From an uncultured Bacteroidota bacterium (lineage in GTDB: Bacteria > Bacteroidota > Bacteroidia > Chitinophagales > Chitinophagaceae), in contig CAISPO010000037.1 in the NCBI GenBank assembly GCA_903887415.1, positions 124,001-188,000 on the forward strand: a stretch of 64,000 bases of DNA, in the 5' to 3' direction. Below the pieces are notes generated by a model. That model saw only the letters and a program-made list of their open reading frames with translations. It searched no databases and was not told the DNA's origin. Made by a program: the position numbers and the translations under genes. This document shows, one piece after another, positions 9,378 through 18,777 of this stretch (the stretch's first letter is position 1; each line of letters begins with the position of its first letter).

Positions 9378-9947
9378 ATGAAAAAAATGCTTGTTTCACT
9401 TTTACTGCTGGCCCTTGAACTCTGCTCCTGCAAAAAATACAGGTGCCCTGAAACTGTGTATTGCAGCACAGGGTACAATTTTGTGCTGCTGGGTTTTGAT
9501 ACCGGCGATATTAGTACTGTTGTTTTTCGGGCATACCAGGCGGGCACTGATTTTGGTACGCTCCTGGATACCGCTGTGGTTTTAGATACCGTGTTATACC
9601 AGAGCTTCAATAGCCCGGTATATCCCTGGATACCGCTCTATGGAAATGATGCGGACAGCCTGCTCAACGGCTCTGTCGCACTGGCTAACTATCGTTCTTT
9701 TATGGCTGATACAAGCTATATAGCTTGCGATTGGGAGATATACCTGCCGAAAGATGGAAGAACGTTTAAAATATCGAACATACAATTTTCCGGCAGCACG
9801 GAGCAGACGGTAGAAAGCTGTGATGAGAAGGGCAATAAGATAGGCGGCTTCTGCCAGAAAAACCTCACATCTTATTTTGCAGATGGGGAGACATACAAGA
9901 ATGCCAATTCCGGGGTCAACAATAATTTTATTTTTTTGAAAAAATGA
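9378..9947 (+). CDS. Hypothetical lipoprotein
   Basis: 189 residues. The N-terminus MKKMLVSLLLLALELCSCKKY is a lipoprotein signal peptide with the acylated Cys probably C18 (LCSC) followed by KK. The rest is a Cys-containing, Asp/Thr-rich domain without a family I recognise. The stop overlaps the ATG at 9944, although the neighbour's signal peptide starts at 9995. It lies in the same direction as the type IX cargo gene, about 100 bases downstream, and may belong to the same surface locus. No function assigned. Confidence 0.7.
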   Translation: MKKMLVSLLLLALELCSCKKYRCPETVYCSTGYNFVLLGFDTGDISTVVFRAYQAGTDFGTLLDTAVVLDTVLYQSFNSPVYPWIPLYGNDADSLLNGSVALANYRSFMADTSYIACDWEIYLPKDGRTFKISNIQFSGSTEQTVESCDEKGNKIGGFCQKNLTSYFADGETYKNANSGVNNNFIFLKK

Positions 9948-9994
9948 GTAAACAACACCGATGTTTTATTTTAAACCTTTTAAAAAACAAACAT

Positions 9995-10660
9995 ATGCAA
10001 AAGATACCAGCAATACTGATCGCAAGTTTAGCGGTATTAACCGCCTTACCATTCACGTTGTGCGCCCAGGATAAAACGGGAACCCAGGAGTTTTCGCTCA
10101 GTTATGGCACAACTTCCGGCACCGACATGATACAGGGATTCTACCGCAACAATTCGCGGCCTAATTTCGACCATCCTGGTTACTTCGATGCGACTTCTAA
10201 AACAGGTAATATTTTTGCGACCTACCGCTACTTTATTAACAGGCGGCTGGATGTAGGCATAACGCTGGGAATGGAAGCGCTTACTTTTGATCATTATACA
10301 AATCCGGATATGGGCAGCCCTGTGCTGTTAGGGAAGTATAAGGCCAGCATCGCCACACTAGCGGTTGAGCTTAAACCTGTCTATTATAATGGAAGGTTTG
10401 TCCAGTTGTATGGGCTGATCGGTATTGGTGCGAGGTATTTCCAGGAAAGCCTTACAGAAGCAGGGCCAGGTGTTGCGCCGCAAAACAATCTACAAGTGAC
10501 GCCGTTCTTTCTCAATACACAATGGACGCCCATTGGCTTAAGGGCTGGGAAACGGCTGTGCGGTTTCGCTGAAATCGGCGTGGGTTACAAAGGGCTATTA
10601 AACGTTGGCGTTTGTTATAAGATGGATAAGAAAAAAGCCGCCAATGATCACAAAGAATAA
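9995..10660 (+). CDS. Hypothetical secreted, probably outer-membrane beta-barrel protein
   Basis: 221 residues when begun at the ATG at 9995, the start of a signal peptide (MQKIPAILIASLAVLTALPFTLCAQ). The open frame also reaches an ATG at 9944 that overlaps the previous stop but adds a basic non-signal segment. The mature part has alternating aromatic strands (FATYRYFINRRLDVGITLGMEA, AVELKPVYYN, YGLIGIGARYF, CGFAEIGVGYKGLLNVGVCYK) typical of an 8- to 10-strand outer-membrane barrel. It ends with a Lys-rich tail, without a type IX sorting domain. Exact family not recognised. Confidence 0.65.
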   Translation: MQKIPAILIASLAVLTALPFTLCAQDKTGTQEFSLSYGTTSGTDMIQGFYRNNSRPNFDHPGYFDATSKTGNIFATYRYFINRRLDVGITLGMEALTFDHYTNPDMGSPVLLGKYKASIATLAVELKPVYYNGRFVQLYGLIGIGARYFQESLTEAGPGVAPQNNLQVTPFFLNTQWTPIGLRAGKRLCGFAEIGVGYKGLLNVGVCYKMDKKKAANDHKE

Positions 10661-10678
10661 CGGCAGCTTCAATACGGA

Positions 10679-10713
10679 TTAGCAGGGCGCTTGCACTGCA
10701 ACGGCTCTGCTAA
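10679..10713. terminator. Hairpin between convergent genes
   Basis: TTAGCAG at 10679-10685 pairs with CTGCTAA at 10707-10713 around a GC-rich loop that can pair further. It lies between two convergent genes and could stop transcription from both sides, but there is no clear U-tract. Confidence 0.4.
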
Positions 10714-10754
10714 CAGAACGAAACATATTGCCAGCCCCTATTGATCCAGGCCCT

Positions 10755-11354
10755 TCAGCTTATCTCATTATCATACATGCCCCATTTCTTTGCGAGGCTG
10801 TTCCATTCTGTTGCAGGCAATTGTGTGGTGCCATTATAGTAACCTGCGATCTGTCTTTGGCGTAATGCCTCATAAAGTGTGATTGCGCAGGCTACAGAGA
10901 TATTCAATGATTGCACCATGCCCACCTGGGGAATTATAAAATTGCCATCGCAGTAACCAAGGCATTCTTCAGTAACCCCGGCATGTTCATTGCCAAAGAC
11001 AAGTGCAACACGCTGTGTAAGATCCAGCTCATATAGCGAATAGGACTCAACGCCAAGGTGCGTGGCGTATATTTTATCGCAATGTTTTTTTACCGCTTCC
11101 ATGCATTCCTTCGTATTGTCGTACTGGTGAATGGTGAGCCACCCTGCTGCACTGGCGGAACTTTTTTTGCCAAACCGCTTATGTCGGGAGATCACCGTAG
11201 TGAGCACAAACAGATCCTGCACTCCTATGGCATCGCAGGTGCGCATCACTGCCGATATATTGTGTGGGTCATGCACATTTTCCATTACAACCACCAGGCC
11301 GCTTTGCCGGTGGTTCAATACCTTTTTTATTTTCTCTTCCCTTTCAGGAGTCAT
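10755..11354 (-). CDS. trmH: tRNA (guanosine-18-2'-O)-methyltransferase, SpoU/TrmH family
   Basis: 199 residues with the trefoil-knot SPOUT motifs: motif 1 ENVHDPHNISAVMRTCDAIGV (Asn and Arg), motif 2 LVFGNEHAGVTEECL, and motif 3 IIPQVGMVQSLNISVACAITLYEALRQRQ. The RQSGLVVVMENVHDPHN start and the RR-like 'KKSSASAAGW' segment are those of TrmH, which methylates the ribose of G18 in tRNA with SAM. Length fits the family. It follows the phosphopantetheinyl transferase gene by 10 bases on the same strand, so the two are probably co-transcribed without an evident functional link. Confidence 0.88.
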   Translation of the reverse strand: MTPEREEKIKKVLNHRQSGLVVVMENVHDPHNISAVMRTCDAIGVQDLFVLTTVISRHKRFGKKSSASAAGWLTIHQYDNTKECMEAVKKHCDKIYATHLGVESYSLYELDLTQRVALVFGNEHAGVTEECLGYCDGNFIIPQVGMVQSLNISVACAITLYEALRQRQIAGYYNGTTQLPATEWNSLAKKWGMYDNEIS

Positions 11355-11364
11355 AAACTTTATT

Positions 11365-12015
11365 TTAACTGAGCAATTTATTTAGGTCCACTTCTTCTAT
11401 AGTTACATCCTTTTTTTTGTTCGTTGCGATACAGCAGGCATATCCTGTTTTAATAAGTACATCCTGCAAAAACCACCGCATACCATGCTCTATTACTACA
11501 TCATCGCAAACATCAATTTCTTGCAGCGGCTGAAAAACCCCCTTCCCAATCGCTTTGATACATGCTTCTTTTCTTACCCACATTTTATAAAATTCGGCAT
11601 TAATATTGTTACTGCTATTGATCTTATACCATTCCCTTTCGCTAAAGTATTCGCGCATTCCGGCAATATCCCGTTCTTTTTCCTGCTCTATGTCCACACC
11701 TATACGAGCGGCCAACCCCCCTGCGCAAAAAACGATATTCCCTGAATGAGATAAGTTGTAGTCAAAATCAGCGGATGCAAAATAAGGCTTTCCCCACCTA
11801 TTTATCTCCTGCCTGTCTATGAACAAACTATGGTCGAGGTTATGATCGCAGAGCAGTTTATAAAGTAACAATTTGCCTGCGAGTTTAGCATATTGAGTAG
11901 TGGTTGGAGGTTTTAACATTTCTTCTTTACCAATACCATTTACTTTAGCCAACAGCTTCCTATGTGCTTCTTCACTTATCGGCTCACCAATATCTATAAA
12001 ATAACCGGTTATCAT
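11365..12015 (-). CDS. Sfp-type 4'-phosphopantetheinyl transferase
   Basis: 216 residues. The Sfp/Gsp/HetI motifs are present: KPYF before YNLSHSG, IGVDIEQ (Mg-binding Asp and Glu), and the signature FYKMWVRKEACIKAIGKG with the W-x(2)-KEA-x(2)-K pattern. It transfers phosphopantetheine from CoA to the Ser of carrier domains. It is transcribed divergently from the Pls-type synthetase gene 172 bases away, whose carrier domain has the target GGHS serine, so it is its probable activator. Sfp-type size rather than the about 120 residues of AcpS argues for a role in secondary metabolism. Confidence 0.9.
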   Translation of the reverse strand: MITGYFIDIGEPISEEAHRKLLAKVNGIGKEEMLKPPTTTQYAKLAGKLLLYKLLCDHNLDHSLFIDRQEINRWGKPYFASADFDYNLSHSGNIVFCAGGLAARIGVDIEQEKERDIAGMREYFSEREWYKINSSNNINAEFYKMWVRKEACIKAIGKGVFQPLQEIDVCDDVVIEHGMRWFLQDVLIKTGYACCIATNKKKDVTIEEVDLNKLLS

Positions 12016-12037
12016 GTGGAGATAAAATAACTACAAT

Positions 12038-12053
12038 ATGGCGGTATCGCCAT
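12038..12053. promoter_or_regulatory. Palindrome in the divergent PPTase-synthetase intergenic region
   Basis: ATGGCGGTATCGCCAT is a perfect 6-bp inverted repeat with a 4-base centre, 23 bases upstream of the transferase ATG and 135 bases upstream of the synthetase ATG. It could be an operator or a small hairpin. The remainder of the gap is AT-rich with AGGAGGAG at 12127-12134, too far from the synthetase start to be its ribosome site. Confidence 0.3.
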
Positions 12054-12187
12054 CAAATTTCCCTTACAAATATCTAAGGCACGAAATTCGTATAGTAGTT
12101 ACAGTGGGACTAAAGAAATTATTACAGGAGGAGTAGAATTGTTGTAATTTTCGCTTAAATAAAAAGAATACACCCGCAGTAGTAAAT

Positions 12188-15100
12188 ATGAATCCCAGTA
12201 TAGTCCTTGGAGCTTCCCGCCCCGACCTGTTGCATGAAGAAACACTTGCAGACATATTCCGGATGTCTGCAAAGAACTTTCCGGGCAATACTGCGCTTAT
12301 TTTCGGAGATACGTCTGTCAGCTATTCTGAACTGGACCGCTGGAGCGATGCCATGGCTGATCACCTATATCAAAACGGCATTATGCCTGGCGACCCGGTG
12401 GGCCTGTGGTGGCCGCGCGGGCTGCAACTGCACGTGGCTGTACTTGGTATTGTAAAAGCAGGTGCATCTTACGTGCCACTGGATCGCGAGATGCCTGCTG
12501 AACGGGTGGAAACCGTACTTAACGAAGTAGGGGCAAAAGGATACATCAGCCAGGATAAACTCGATCTTAACTGCCCTATGTTTTCGGTTGTTCCGCAGCC
12601 AACCCCGTCCGCGGAAATTCCCATTACGATAGGAGCGAAACCTGATAACTGGGCGTATGTGCTATACACATCCGGCAGCACTGGGAAACCCAAAGGCATC
12701 CCTATTGCCCACCGGCAGATATGCCACCTGGTACGTGCAGAGCAAACCGTACTGGAAGTGCGCAGCACCGACCGCGTTTACCAGGGATTTTCTGTGTCCT
12801 TTGATATGTGGTGCGAGGAGGTTTGGATAAGTTACCTGGCCGGAGCTACTTTGTGGGTTGCAGATGCAACTACTGCAAAATCTATTGACGAGCTTGGGGA
12901 TATATTGCGCCGGCAGCATATTACTGTGCTCCATGCTGTGCCCAGCCTGCTTGCTGTGATGGAAGACGACATTTCATCTGCGTTGCGCATTGTGAACGCA
13001 GGAGGGGAGGCGTGTACCACACAAGTGCTTTCCAGGTGGTCTATACCGTCACGTAAATTTTATAACAGTTACGGGCCCACGGAAACAACCGTAACGGCTA
13101 CGCTTATAGCGCTGAAGCCGGGTGACCCGATAACGATAGGTATTCCGCTGCCCAATTATAACCTTGCGGTAGTTGATGAGCAGCTTAATATACTGCCTGT
13201 TGGCGAACGAGGAGAACTGGTGGTAACAGGTCCTGGCTTGTCCAAAGGATATATAAATCTGCCCGAACTTACGGCCCAAAAATTTGTACCGAAGCCGGCT
13301 GCGATGCCCGGATTGGCTGGTGAGACTATGTACAGAACCGGCGATGCAGCCGTAATTAATCCTGATGGCAGTATTGACTTCCAGGGGCGCTTTGACGACC
13401 AGGTGAAGCTGCGCGGATACCGCATAGAGCTGGGCGAAATTGAAAACCGGCTCAGCAACCTTACAGATATTACCGCGGCAGCGGTAGCCGTAAAAAAAGA
13501 CGCCAACGGCCAGGACCACCTCGCAGGCTATGTGGTGTGTGATGACCCGGTGACCATGAACCAGCAGCATATACGCGAAGAGCTGGCAAAGGTGCTGCCT
13601 GCCTATATGATACCCAGCGTCATCATGCAGCTATCAGAGATGCCGCGCCTGCCCAGCGGTAAAATAAACAGGAAGGCGCTGCCGATACCAGCTATGCTGC
13701 TGGAGAATGCTGGGGCGATCACTAATGAAGTGATAGACCTGGACGCGCCAATAGAAGAGCGAGTGGTAGCTGCGCTGCGAAAATTTTTCCCTAACCGTAA
13801 TATCGATCTTTCACAGGATTTCTTCACTGACCTCGGCGGACATTCTCTGCTTGCAGCTGCATTTGTATCAAAACTGCGGCGAGAAGCCAATATACCGCAG
13901 GCCGCTCTGAAAGATATTTACCTGATCCGGCCCCTGGATAAACTGGTGGAGCACTGGAAGTCCAAACCCGCTGGGGAGATGAAGGCCAAGCGCGTCTTTA
14001 ACGAGGTGCCAAAAAAACGGTTTTGGCTTTGCGGTATCGCGCAGACCATTTCCCTGCTCATGGTCTATGGCCTTTTTGCCGTGCAGATATTCTTTCCTTA
14101 CCTGGGGTATTACTATGTGGCGGAGGAAACTAAAAATACGCCCTATGCAGTAACCACTGCACTATGCCTGTTTTGCCTCATACCACCTTTATTTGCTGCA
14201 TTCACTATAGGTATCAAGTGGCTGGTTATCGGGAAGATGAAGGAGGGAGACTATCCGCTGTGGGGAAGTTATTACTTCCGGTGGTGGTTTGTGAAGACCA
14301 TGCAGCGGTTGCTGCCGGCTCAGTTTCTGAATGGCACGCCGCTATATCCCGGCTACCTGAGCCGGATGGGAGTAAAAGTGGCAAAAGACGCACAACTGGG
14401 CGCAGTGACCATAGGCGCAGAAGACCTTGTAACCATAGGCAATGATGTTAGCATCAGCTCCCGTGTAACGATCAACAATGCGTATGTGGAAGATGGTATG
14501 CTGAAGCTAAGGCGGGTGACCCTTGGCGACCACGCATACATAGGCAGCGGTGCTATACTTGGCGGCGGCACCACTGTTGAAGAATGGGGCGAGCTGCAGG
14601 ACCTCAGCTATCTGCAGGAAGGCAAGACCATAAAGACTGCGGAGGTATGGCACGGCAGTCCTGCTGCGCTTAAAGAAAAGAAAGCGATAGAAGACCTGCC
14701 TCAGCCACTATTTGTTTCCGCGGCAAGGCGGAGAAAGTATTCGCTCATCTTCACTTTATCGCTGCTTATATTTCCCTTCGTCATCCTGCTGCCCCTGCTG
14801 CCTACTATAATCATTATTCATAACATAGATAACTCCACACCCGATTACGACTTTAGCTATCTCGTCATCACGCCATCGCTGGCATTGAGCTATATCATTG
14901 TGTTTGCTGTGGTAACGGTTATCCTTACGCGTTTGCTGCAATGGGGTATAAAACCGGGCAAGTACCCTATCTACAGCATGTTTTATGTACGCAAATGGTT
15001 TGCTGACCAGTTGATGTCTTTGTCGCTTATTGTACTGCACCCTATCTACGCAACGGTTTATATATCACTGCTGTTTCGTGCGCTGGGTGCCAAAGTGGGC

Positions 15101-16129
15101 AGGAATACCGAAATATCTACCGCCAGCAGTGTTACGCATCCTTTGCTTACCATTGGCAAGAATGCATTTGTGGCAGATGCGGTAACACTAGGAGAATCGG
15201 ATGTGCGTGGCCAGCAACTGATACTTGATAATACGGTGATAGGCAATAGCAGCTTTGTGGGTAACAGTGCGCTGATACCTCAGGGCTACCAGTTACCGGG
15301 GCGTATGCTTATAGGTGTATTGTCTGTGCCACCAAGCAAGGAACAACTGGAAGCAGAGACCGCCAAAGACTGGTTTGGCTCGCCTTCTATAGCATTGCCA
15401 CGCCGCCAGGCCAGCCGCACATTTGCTACCGAGCTTACCGCCCGCCCATCAGCCACCAGGGTGCTTGCACGCAGCGTTGTAGAGTTCATCCGCATACTCA
15501 TACCCGAAACAGTGATACTGATATGCAGCATCCTATTTATCGCATATGCGCACGATCTTTTGGTTACTGAGGCATGGTGGATGATCATTTTGCAATTGCC
15601 GTTCTACTACTTGTTTTTCATGGGCCTGCCGGCATTTATTGTAACCGCAGCCCTGAAGTGGCTTACCATAGGCATTTACAAGCCCGACCAGAAGCCCATG
15701 TGGACATCAAAAGTATGGCGGAGTGAAGCCATCACCTCCACCTACGAAGCACTCTCCGTGCCCTTCCTGCTCGATTTTATGCGGGGCACACCCTGGCTAC
15801 CTGTTATTCTGCGCGTGCTGGGCATAAAAACAGGTAAGCGTGTATGGATGAACACCACCGATGTTACCGAGTACGACATGGTGCATATAGGCGACGACAC
15901 CGCCCTAAACGAAGACTGCGGCCCGCAGACGCACCTGTTTGAAGACCGCGTAATGAAAGTGGGCCCCATAAAAATAGGCAAGCGTTGCAGCATAGGCGCC
16001 GGCACCATCATCCTCTACGACAGCGAAATAGGCGACAATGTAAACGTAGATCCTCTATCCTTGGTTATGAAAGGCGAGAACCTGCAATCCAACTCCAGTT
16101 GGGGCGGCAGCCCGGTAAGGCCTGCGTAG
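12188..16129 (+). CDS. Pls/PosA-type single-module NRPS: adenylation, carrier and three TM-hexapeptide modules
   Basis: 1313 residues. Residues 1-505 are an adenylation domain: A3 LYTSGSTGKPKG (159-170), A5 NSYGPTETT (293-301), A7 YRTGD (382-386), A8 GRFDDQVKLRGYRIELGEIE (400-419), A10 LPSGKINRKALP (488-499). A carrier domain follows with S553 in DLGGHSLL. The rest is three tandem units, each a pair of TM helices (about 612-635/655-680, 852-880/892-915, 1100-1122/1130-1155) followed by a left-handed beta-helix hexapeptide region (about 725-825, 965-1065, 1210-1305). There is no thioesterase and no canonical condensation HHxxxDG. This is the architecture of epsilon-poly-lysine synthetase (Pls) and relatives, in which the terminal region joins amino acids from the carrier. 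The Sfp-type transferase is divergent next to it. By hand, the specificity residues read D-M-E-H-V-A-S-V-T plus Lys, which hints at a basic amino acid such as ornithine or lysine. Confidence 0.88.
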   Translation: MNPSIVLGASRPDLLHEETLADIFRMSAKNFPGNTALIFGDTSVSYSELDRWSDAMADHLYQNGIMPGDPVGLWWPRGLQLHVAVLGIVKAGASYVPLDREMPAERVETVLNEVGAKGYISQDKLDLNCPMFSVVPQPTPSAEIPITIGAKPDNWAYVLYTSGSTGKPKGIPIAHRQICHLVRAEQTVLEVRSTDRVYQGFSVSFDMWCEEVWISYLAGATLWVADATTAKSIDELGDILRRQHITVLHAVPSLLAVMEDDISSALRIVNAGGEACTTQVLSRWSIPSRKFYNSYGPTETTVTATLIALKPGDPITIGIPLPNYNLAVVDEQLNILPVGERGELVVTGPGLSKGYINLPELTAQKFVPKPAAMPGLAGETMYRTGDAAVINPDGSIDFQGRFDDQVKLRGYRIELGEIENRLSNLTDITAAAVAVKKDANGQDHLAGYVVCDDPVTMNQQHIREELAKVLPAYMIPSVIMQLSEMPRLPSGKINRKALPIPAMLLENAGAITNEVIDLDAPIEERVVAALRKFFPNRNIDLSQDFFTDLGGHSLLAAAFVSKLRREANIPQAALKDIYLIRPLDKLVEHWKSKPAGEMKAKRVFNEVPKKRFWLCGIAQTISLLMVYGLFAVQIFFPYLGYYYVAEETKNTPYAVTTALCLFCLIPPLFAAFTIGIKWLVIGKMKEGDYPLWGSYYFRWWFVKTMQRLLPAQFLNGTPLYPGYLSRMGVKVAKDAQLGAVTIGAEDLVTIGNDVSISSRVTINNAYVEDGMLKLRRVTLGDHAYIGSGAILGGGTTVEEWGELQDLSYLQEGKTIKTAEVWHGSPAALKEKKAIEDLPQPLFVSAARRRKYSLIFTLSLLIFPFVILLPLLPTIIIIHNIDNSTPDYDFSYLVITPSLALSYIIVFAVVTVILTRLLQWGIKPGKYPIYSMFYVRKWFADQLMSLSLIVLHPIYATVYISLLFRALGAKVGRNTEISTASSVTHPLLTIGKNAFVADAVTLGESDVRGQQLILDNTVIGNSSFVGNSALIPQGYQLPGRMLIGVLSVPPSKEQLEAETAKDWFGSPSIALPRRQASRTFATELTARPSATRVLARSVVEFIRILIPETVILICSILFIAYAHDLLVTEAWWMIILQLPFYYLFFMGLPAFIVTAALKWLTIGIYKPDQKPMWTSKVWRSEAITSTYEALSVPFLLDFMRGTPWLPVILRVLGIKTGKRVWMNTTDVTEYDMVHIGDDTALNEDCGPQTHLFEDRVMKVGPIKIGKRCSIGAGTIILYDSEIGDNVNVDPLSLVMKGENLQSNSSWGGSPVRPA

Positions 16130-16298
16130 GAACTAAAAATGAGCTTTCCGCATGATTTTCTGTATTCATTTCCAATATATTAGGGACAAAATATGCCTCT
16201 ATTAAGTGGTAAAAATAAATATTAATAATTTAGGATTCACCGCTATTGTATAAACAAAAAAATATTTGTAGGTCTGACTTTCATGATAAATTAATTTT

Positions 16299-18569
16299 AT
16301 GAAAATAAATATCCGGCAAATATTTGGCATAGCTTTGATAGCAGTTATTGTATCATTTGCAGCTTGTAATAAAACGGCTAATAAGACTAATACCAATGCA
16401 AACGGAGGGCCTTCAACTCCGGATTCGGTGAGTTTAAAGAACAACATTGTTGTAATTGATTCTACCAAGCTGACGCTTATTTCAAGCGCAGACCAGCTAA
16501 GTCAGGGTATATATGTTTATACATATACAGGCGCTACTCCTGGCTTTGTAGTTAATGGGGTAATCATTGGTATCACAGGTGACGGATATTTAAGAAAGAT
16601 AACTTCTATAACAAATTCACCGGGGCAAGTAGTATTAAATACTGTTCAAGGAGATTTTACGGATGTTTTCCAAAATGGGAAAATTAGTTTTTCTTCCGGC
16701 TTTTCAAATCTAATGAGAAAAACAGATGATGGTTATACCTACAATATTAGCAATGTGGCTTTATATGATCGGGGTGGTGTATCCGTAGAATTGACGAATG
16801 GGTCAGTCAAATTAAACCCTAATTGGAATTATAGTATGGAGTTTAATGATGGAGACCTTGCCAGTTTTTCAGCGTTATGCCAGAATGGAACACTCAATTC
16901 AAATTTTGACGTTAATGTTGCTGTAAGTACTACTGCAAGTTTCGATAAGTCAGATACAATTGCAACCGGTTCACGGCGTGATGTGGTATGGGTTGGCCAA
17001 TTGCCGATAGTAATAGTTACCTACTTTTATTTAATAGCAAATGTGTCTGGAAATATAAACGCTAACATTAACCGTGATGTAGTTTTTACTGATAATGAAT
17101 CCTTTAATTTAGGTGTCAATTATTTTGGTGGTTCCTGGAGTGGTGTTCACAATTTCAATCACGATGCTACTACAAGCCTTACAGGGCGCACAGGTGCCGC
17201 AGGCTTTGTGTTAAATTGCAGTCTCATTCCGCAGATGAATATAAAACTGTTTGGCATACTTGGGCCATATGGTTCCTTACCCATAAAGACATATATGGTG
17301 GGAAATATTGCCTCACCTGCTTTGGACTGGGATTTTTCCATGGGTGAGTTTTTGCAACCCACAATTGGTGTTTCCGCGAATATTTTATCGAAAAAATTGG
17401 CTGATTACAGCACGAGTTGGAACTCAGACTCTATAAAATATTACACGCCCTACCAGATTTCTGTAATTTCTGGAAATAATCAAACAGGATCTGCAAATTC
17501 ATATTTAGCACAACCGCTAAAAGTACAGGTTACCGATAACCTCGGTAAGAAGCAATCAAATGTACCTGTCTATTTTACGGTTACTAATGGCGGTGGCTCT
17601 GCAGAATCTACAAGCATTTTAACTGATACTAACGGATATGCTCAAACAAGGTTTAAATTGGGATCAAATCCATCTGCGCCTCAATGGGTACATGCAAGCG
17701 CGAAAAAGGCAAATGGTACTGCAATAAATGGATCTCCGGCTGGTTTTGTTGCTTCTATATCAGGATCAACCGGAACCGGACTGACTACTAACACAGTTAC
17801 ATCAATAACATCTGCTTCGGCAGTTTCCGGCGGTAATATACCTGCCTCATTGGGCACAATAACTGCTCGCGGAGTGTGCTGGGGCACCGCACATAATCCA
17901 ACAATAGCTGGGAACCATACAAGTGATGGAGCCAGCACGGGAATTTTTACAAGTAATATCACCGGACTTTCAGCCAACACTACGTATTATGTAAGAGCTT
18001 ATGCCACAAATAGCGTAGGAATTAGTTATGGGAATGAACAAACGTTTCATACTACAACAACTGCTTTCGGATATCATTTATATGAAGTTACAGCAATGCT
18101 AACCGGTCCATTCGGTTGTTTAGGAGATAGTATGACACTAAATATCGATGAGTATATAAGATATAGTGATTCGGGCTTCTTTTACGCGCCCACATCGCCT
18201 ACACCCCATTTTCCTTCCCGCCTTCATTCTGATTACTACAATTTAACATTAAGTAACATTCATGTGCATCCTGATCCTGATTCTGTTATATATCCTGTTA
18301 CAAATGGTCTAAATGTATTTATGCCTATTTCCTATGGCACCTACTTGTATTACCCGTTTTATGGGTATGTAGAAATAATAGACACCAGTGGTTTTATTTG
18401 GCCGTCAATTGAAGTTGGCATTGGAAATACAAATTGGGAAAGTAGTACAATTACGGATTTTACTGCAAATAGGGCTTTTGTGCAAATTTACGGCACAGGC
18501 GGTGCATGCCCTATGTATTATTATAGCGATTCTTTATATCACAATGTAACGCTAACGCAAATATATTGA
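16299..18569 (+). CDS. Large lipoprotein with Ig-like and fibronectin-like domains
   Basis: 756 residues. The N-terminus (MKINIRQIFGIALIAVIVSFAACNKT) is a lipoprotein signal with acylated Cys after SFAA. Residues about 30-380 are a beta-rich region of unknown family. Residues about 386-490 resemble a bacterial Ig-like (Big_1) domain (LKVQVTDNLGKKQSNVPVYF ... TDTNGYAQTRFKLG). Residues about 495-590 have the text ARGVCWGTAHNPTI ... ITGLSANTTYYVRAYATNSVG ... EQTFHT of the fibronectin-like repeats common in Bacteroidota surface proteins. The tail is unknown and lacks a sorting domain. Base composition is clearly more AT-rich than the synthetase gene before it. It probably sits on the outer membrane in adhesion or polymer binding; function not established. 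Confidence 0.75.
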   Translation: MKINIRQIFGIALIAVIVSFAACNKTANKTNTNANGGPSTPDSVSLKNNIVVIDSTKLTLISSADQLSQGIYVYTYTGATPGFVVNGVIIGITGDGYLRKITSITNSPGQVVLNTVQGDFTDVFQNGKISFSSGFSNLMRKTDDGYTYNISNVALYDRGGVSVELTNGSVKLNPNWNYSMEFNDGDLASFSALCQNGTLNSNFDVNVAVSTTASFDKSDTIATGSRRDVVWVGQLPIVIVTYFYLIANVSGNINANINRDVVFTDNESFNLGVNYFGGSWSGVHNFNHDATTSLTGRTGAAGFVLNCSLIPQMNIKLFGILGPYGSLPIKTYMVGNIASPALDWDFSMGEFLQPTIGVSANILSKKLADYSTSWNSDSIKYYTPYQISVISGNNQTGSANSYLAQPLKVQVTDNLGKKQSNVPVYFTVTNGGGSAESTSILTDTNGYAQTRFKLGSNPSAPQWVHASAKKANGTAINGSPAGFVASISGSTGTGLTTNTVTSITSASAVSGGNIPASLGTITARGVCWGTAHNPTIAGNHTSDGASTGIFTSNITGLSANTTYYVRAYATNSVGISYGNEQTFHTTTTAFGYHLYEVTAMLTGPFGCLGDSMTLNIDEYIRYSDSGFFYAPTSPTPHFPSRLHSDYYNLTLSNIHVHPDPDSVIYPVTNGLNVFMPISYGTYLYYPFYGYVEIIDTSGFIWPSIEVGIGNTNWESSTITDFTANRAFVQIYGTGGACPMYYYSDSLYHNVTLTQIY

Positions 18570-18637
18570 TAACATGATTGAGTAGGAATTAATTTCCACA
18601 ATTGCTTGTAGTCAAGAGAAAAAACATGATCCTTCGG

Positions 18638-18654
18638 CGTAGGCTGTGCCTACG
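18638..18654. repeat. Short perfect hairpin in gene-free stretch
   Basis: CGTAGGC TGT GCCTACG is a perfect 7-bp inverted repeat in the 18570-18777 gap. On the minus strand a codon-like stretch (PQIRDLPPLGDIPLLIEEVR, stop at 18686-18688) lies directly after the small gene at 18778 but has no usable start, so it may be a decayed gene end. Nothing else is recognisable in the gap. Confidence 0.4.
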
Positions 18655-18777
18655 TCCTAGAGGGTACTAGTCTAGGCGATAGCACTTACTCACCATCTCT
18701 GTTCAGCAATTGCCGGACCTCTTCAATTAAGAGTGGAATATCTCCTAGTGGAGGCAAATCTCTGATTTGCGGGGAGG

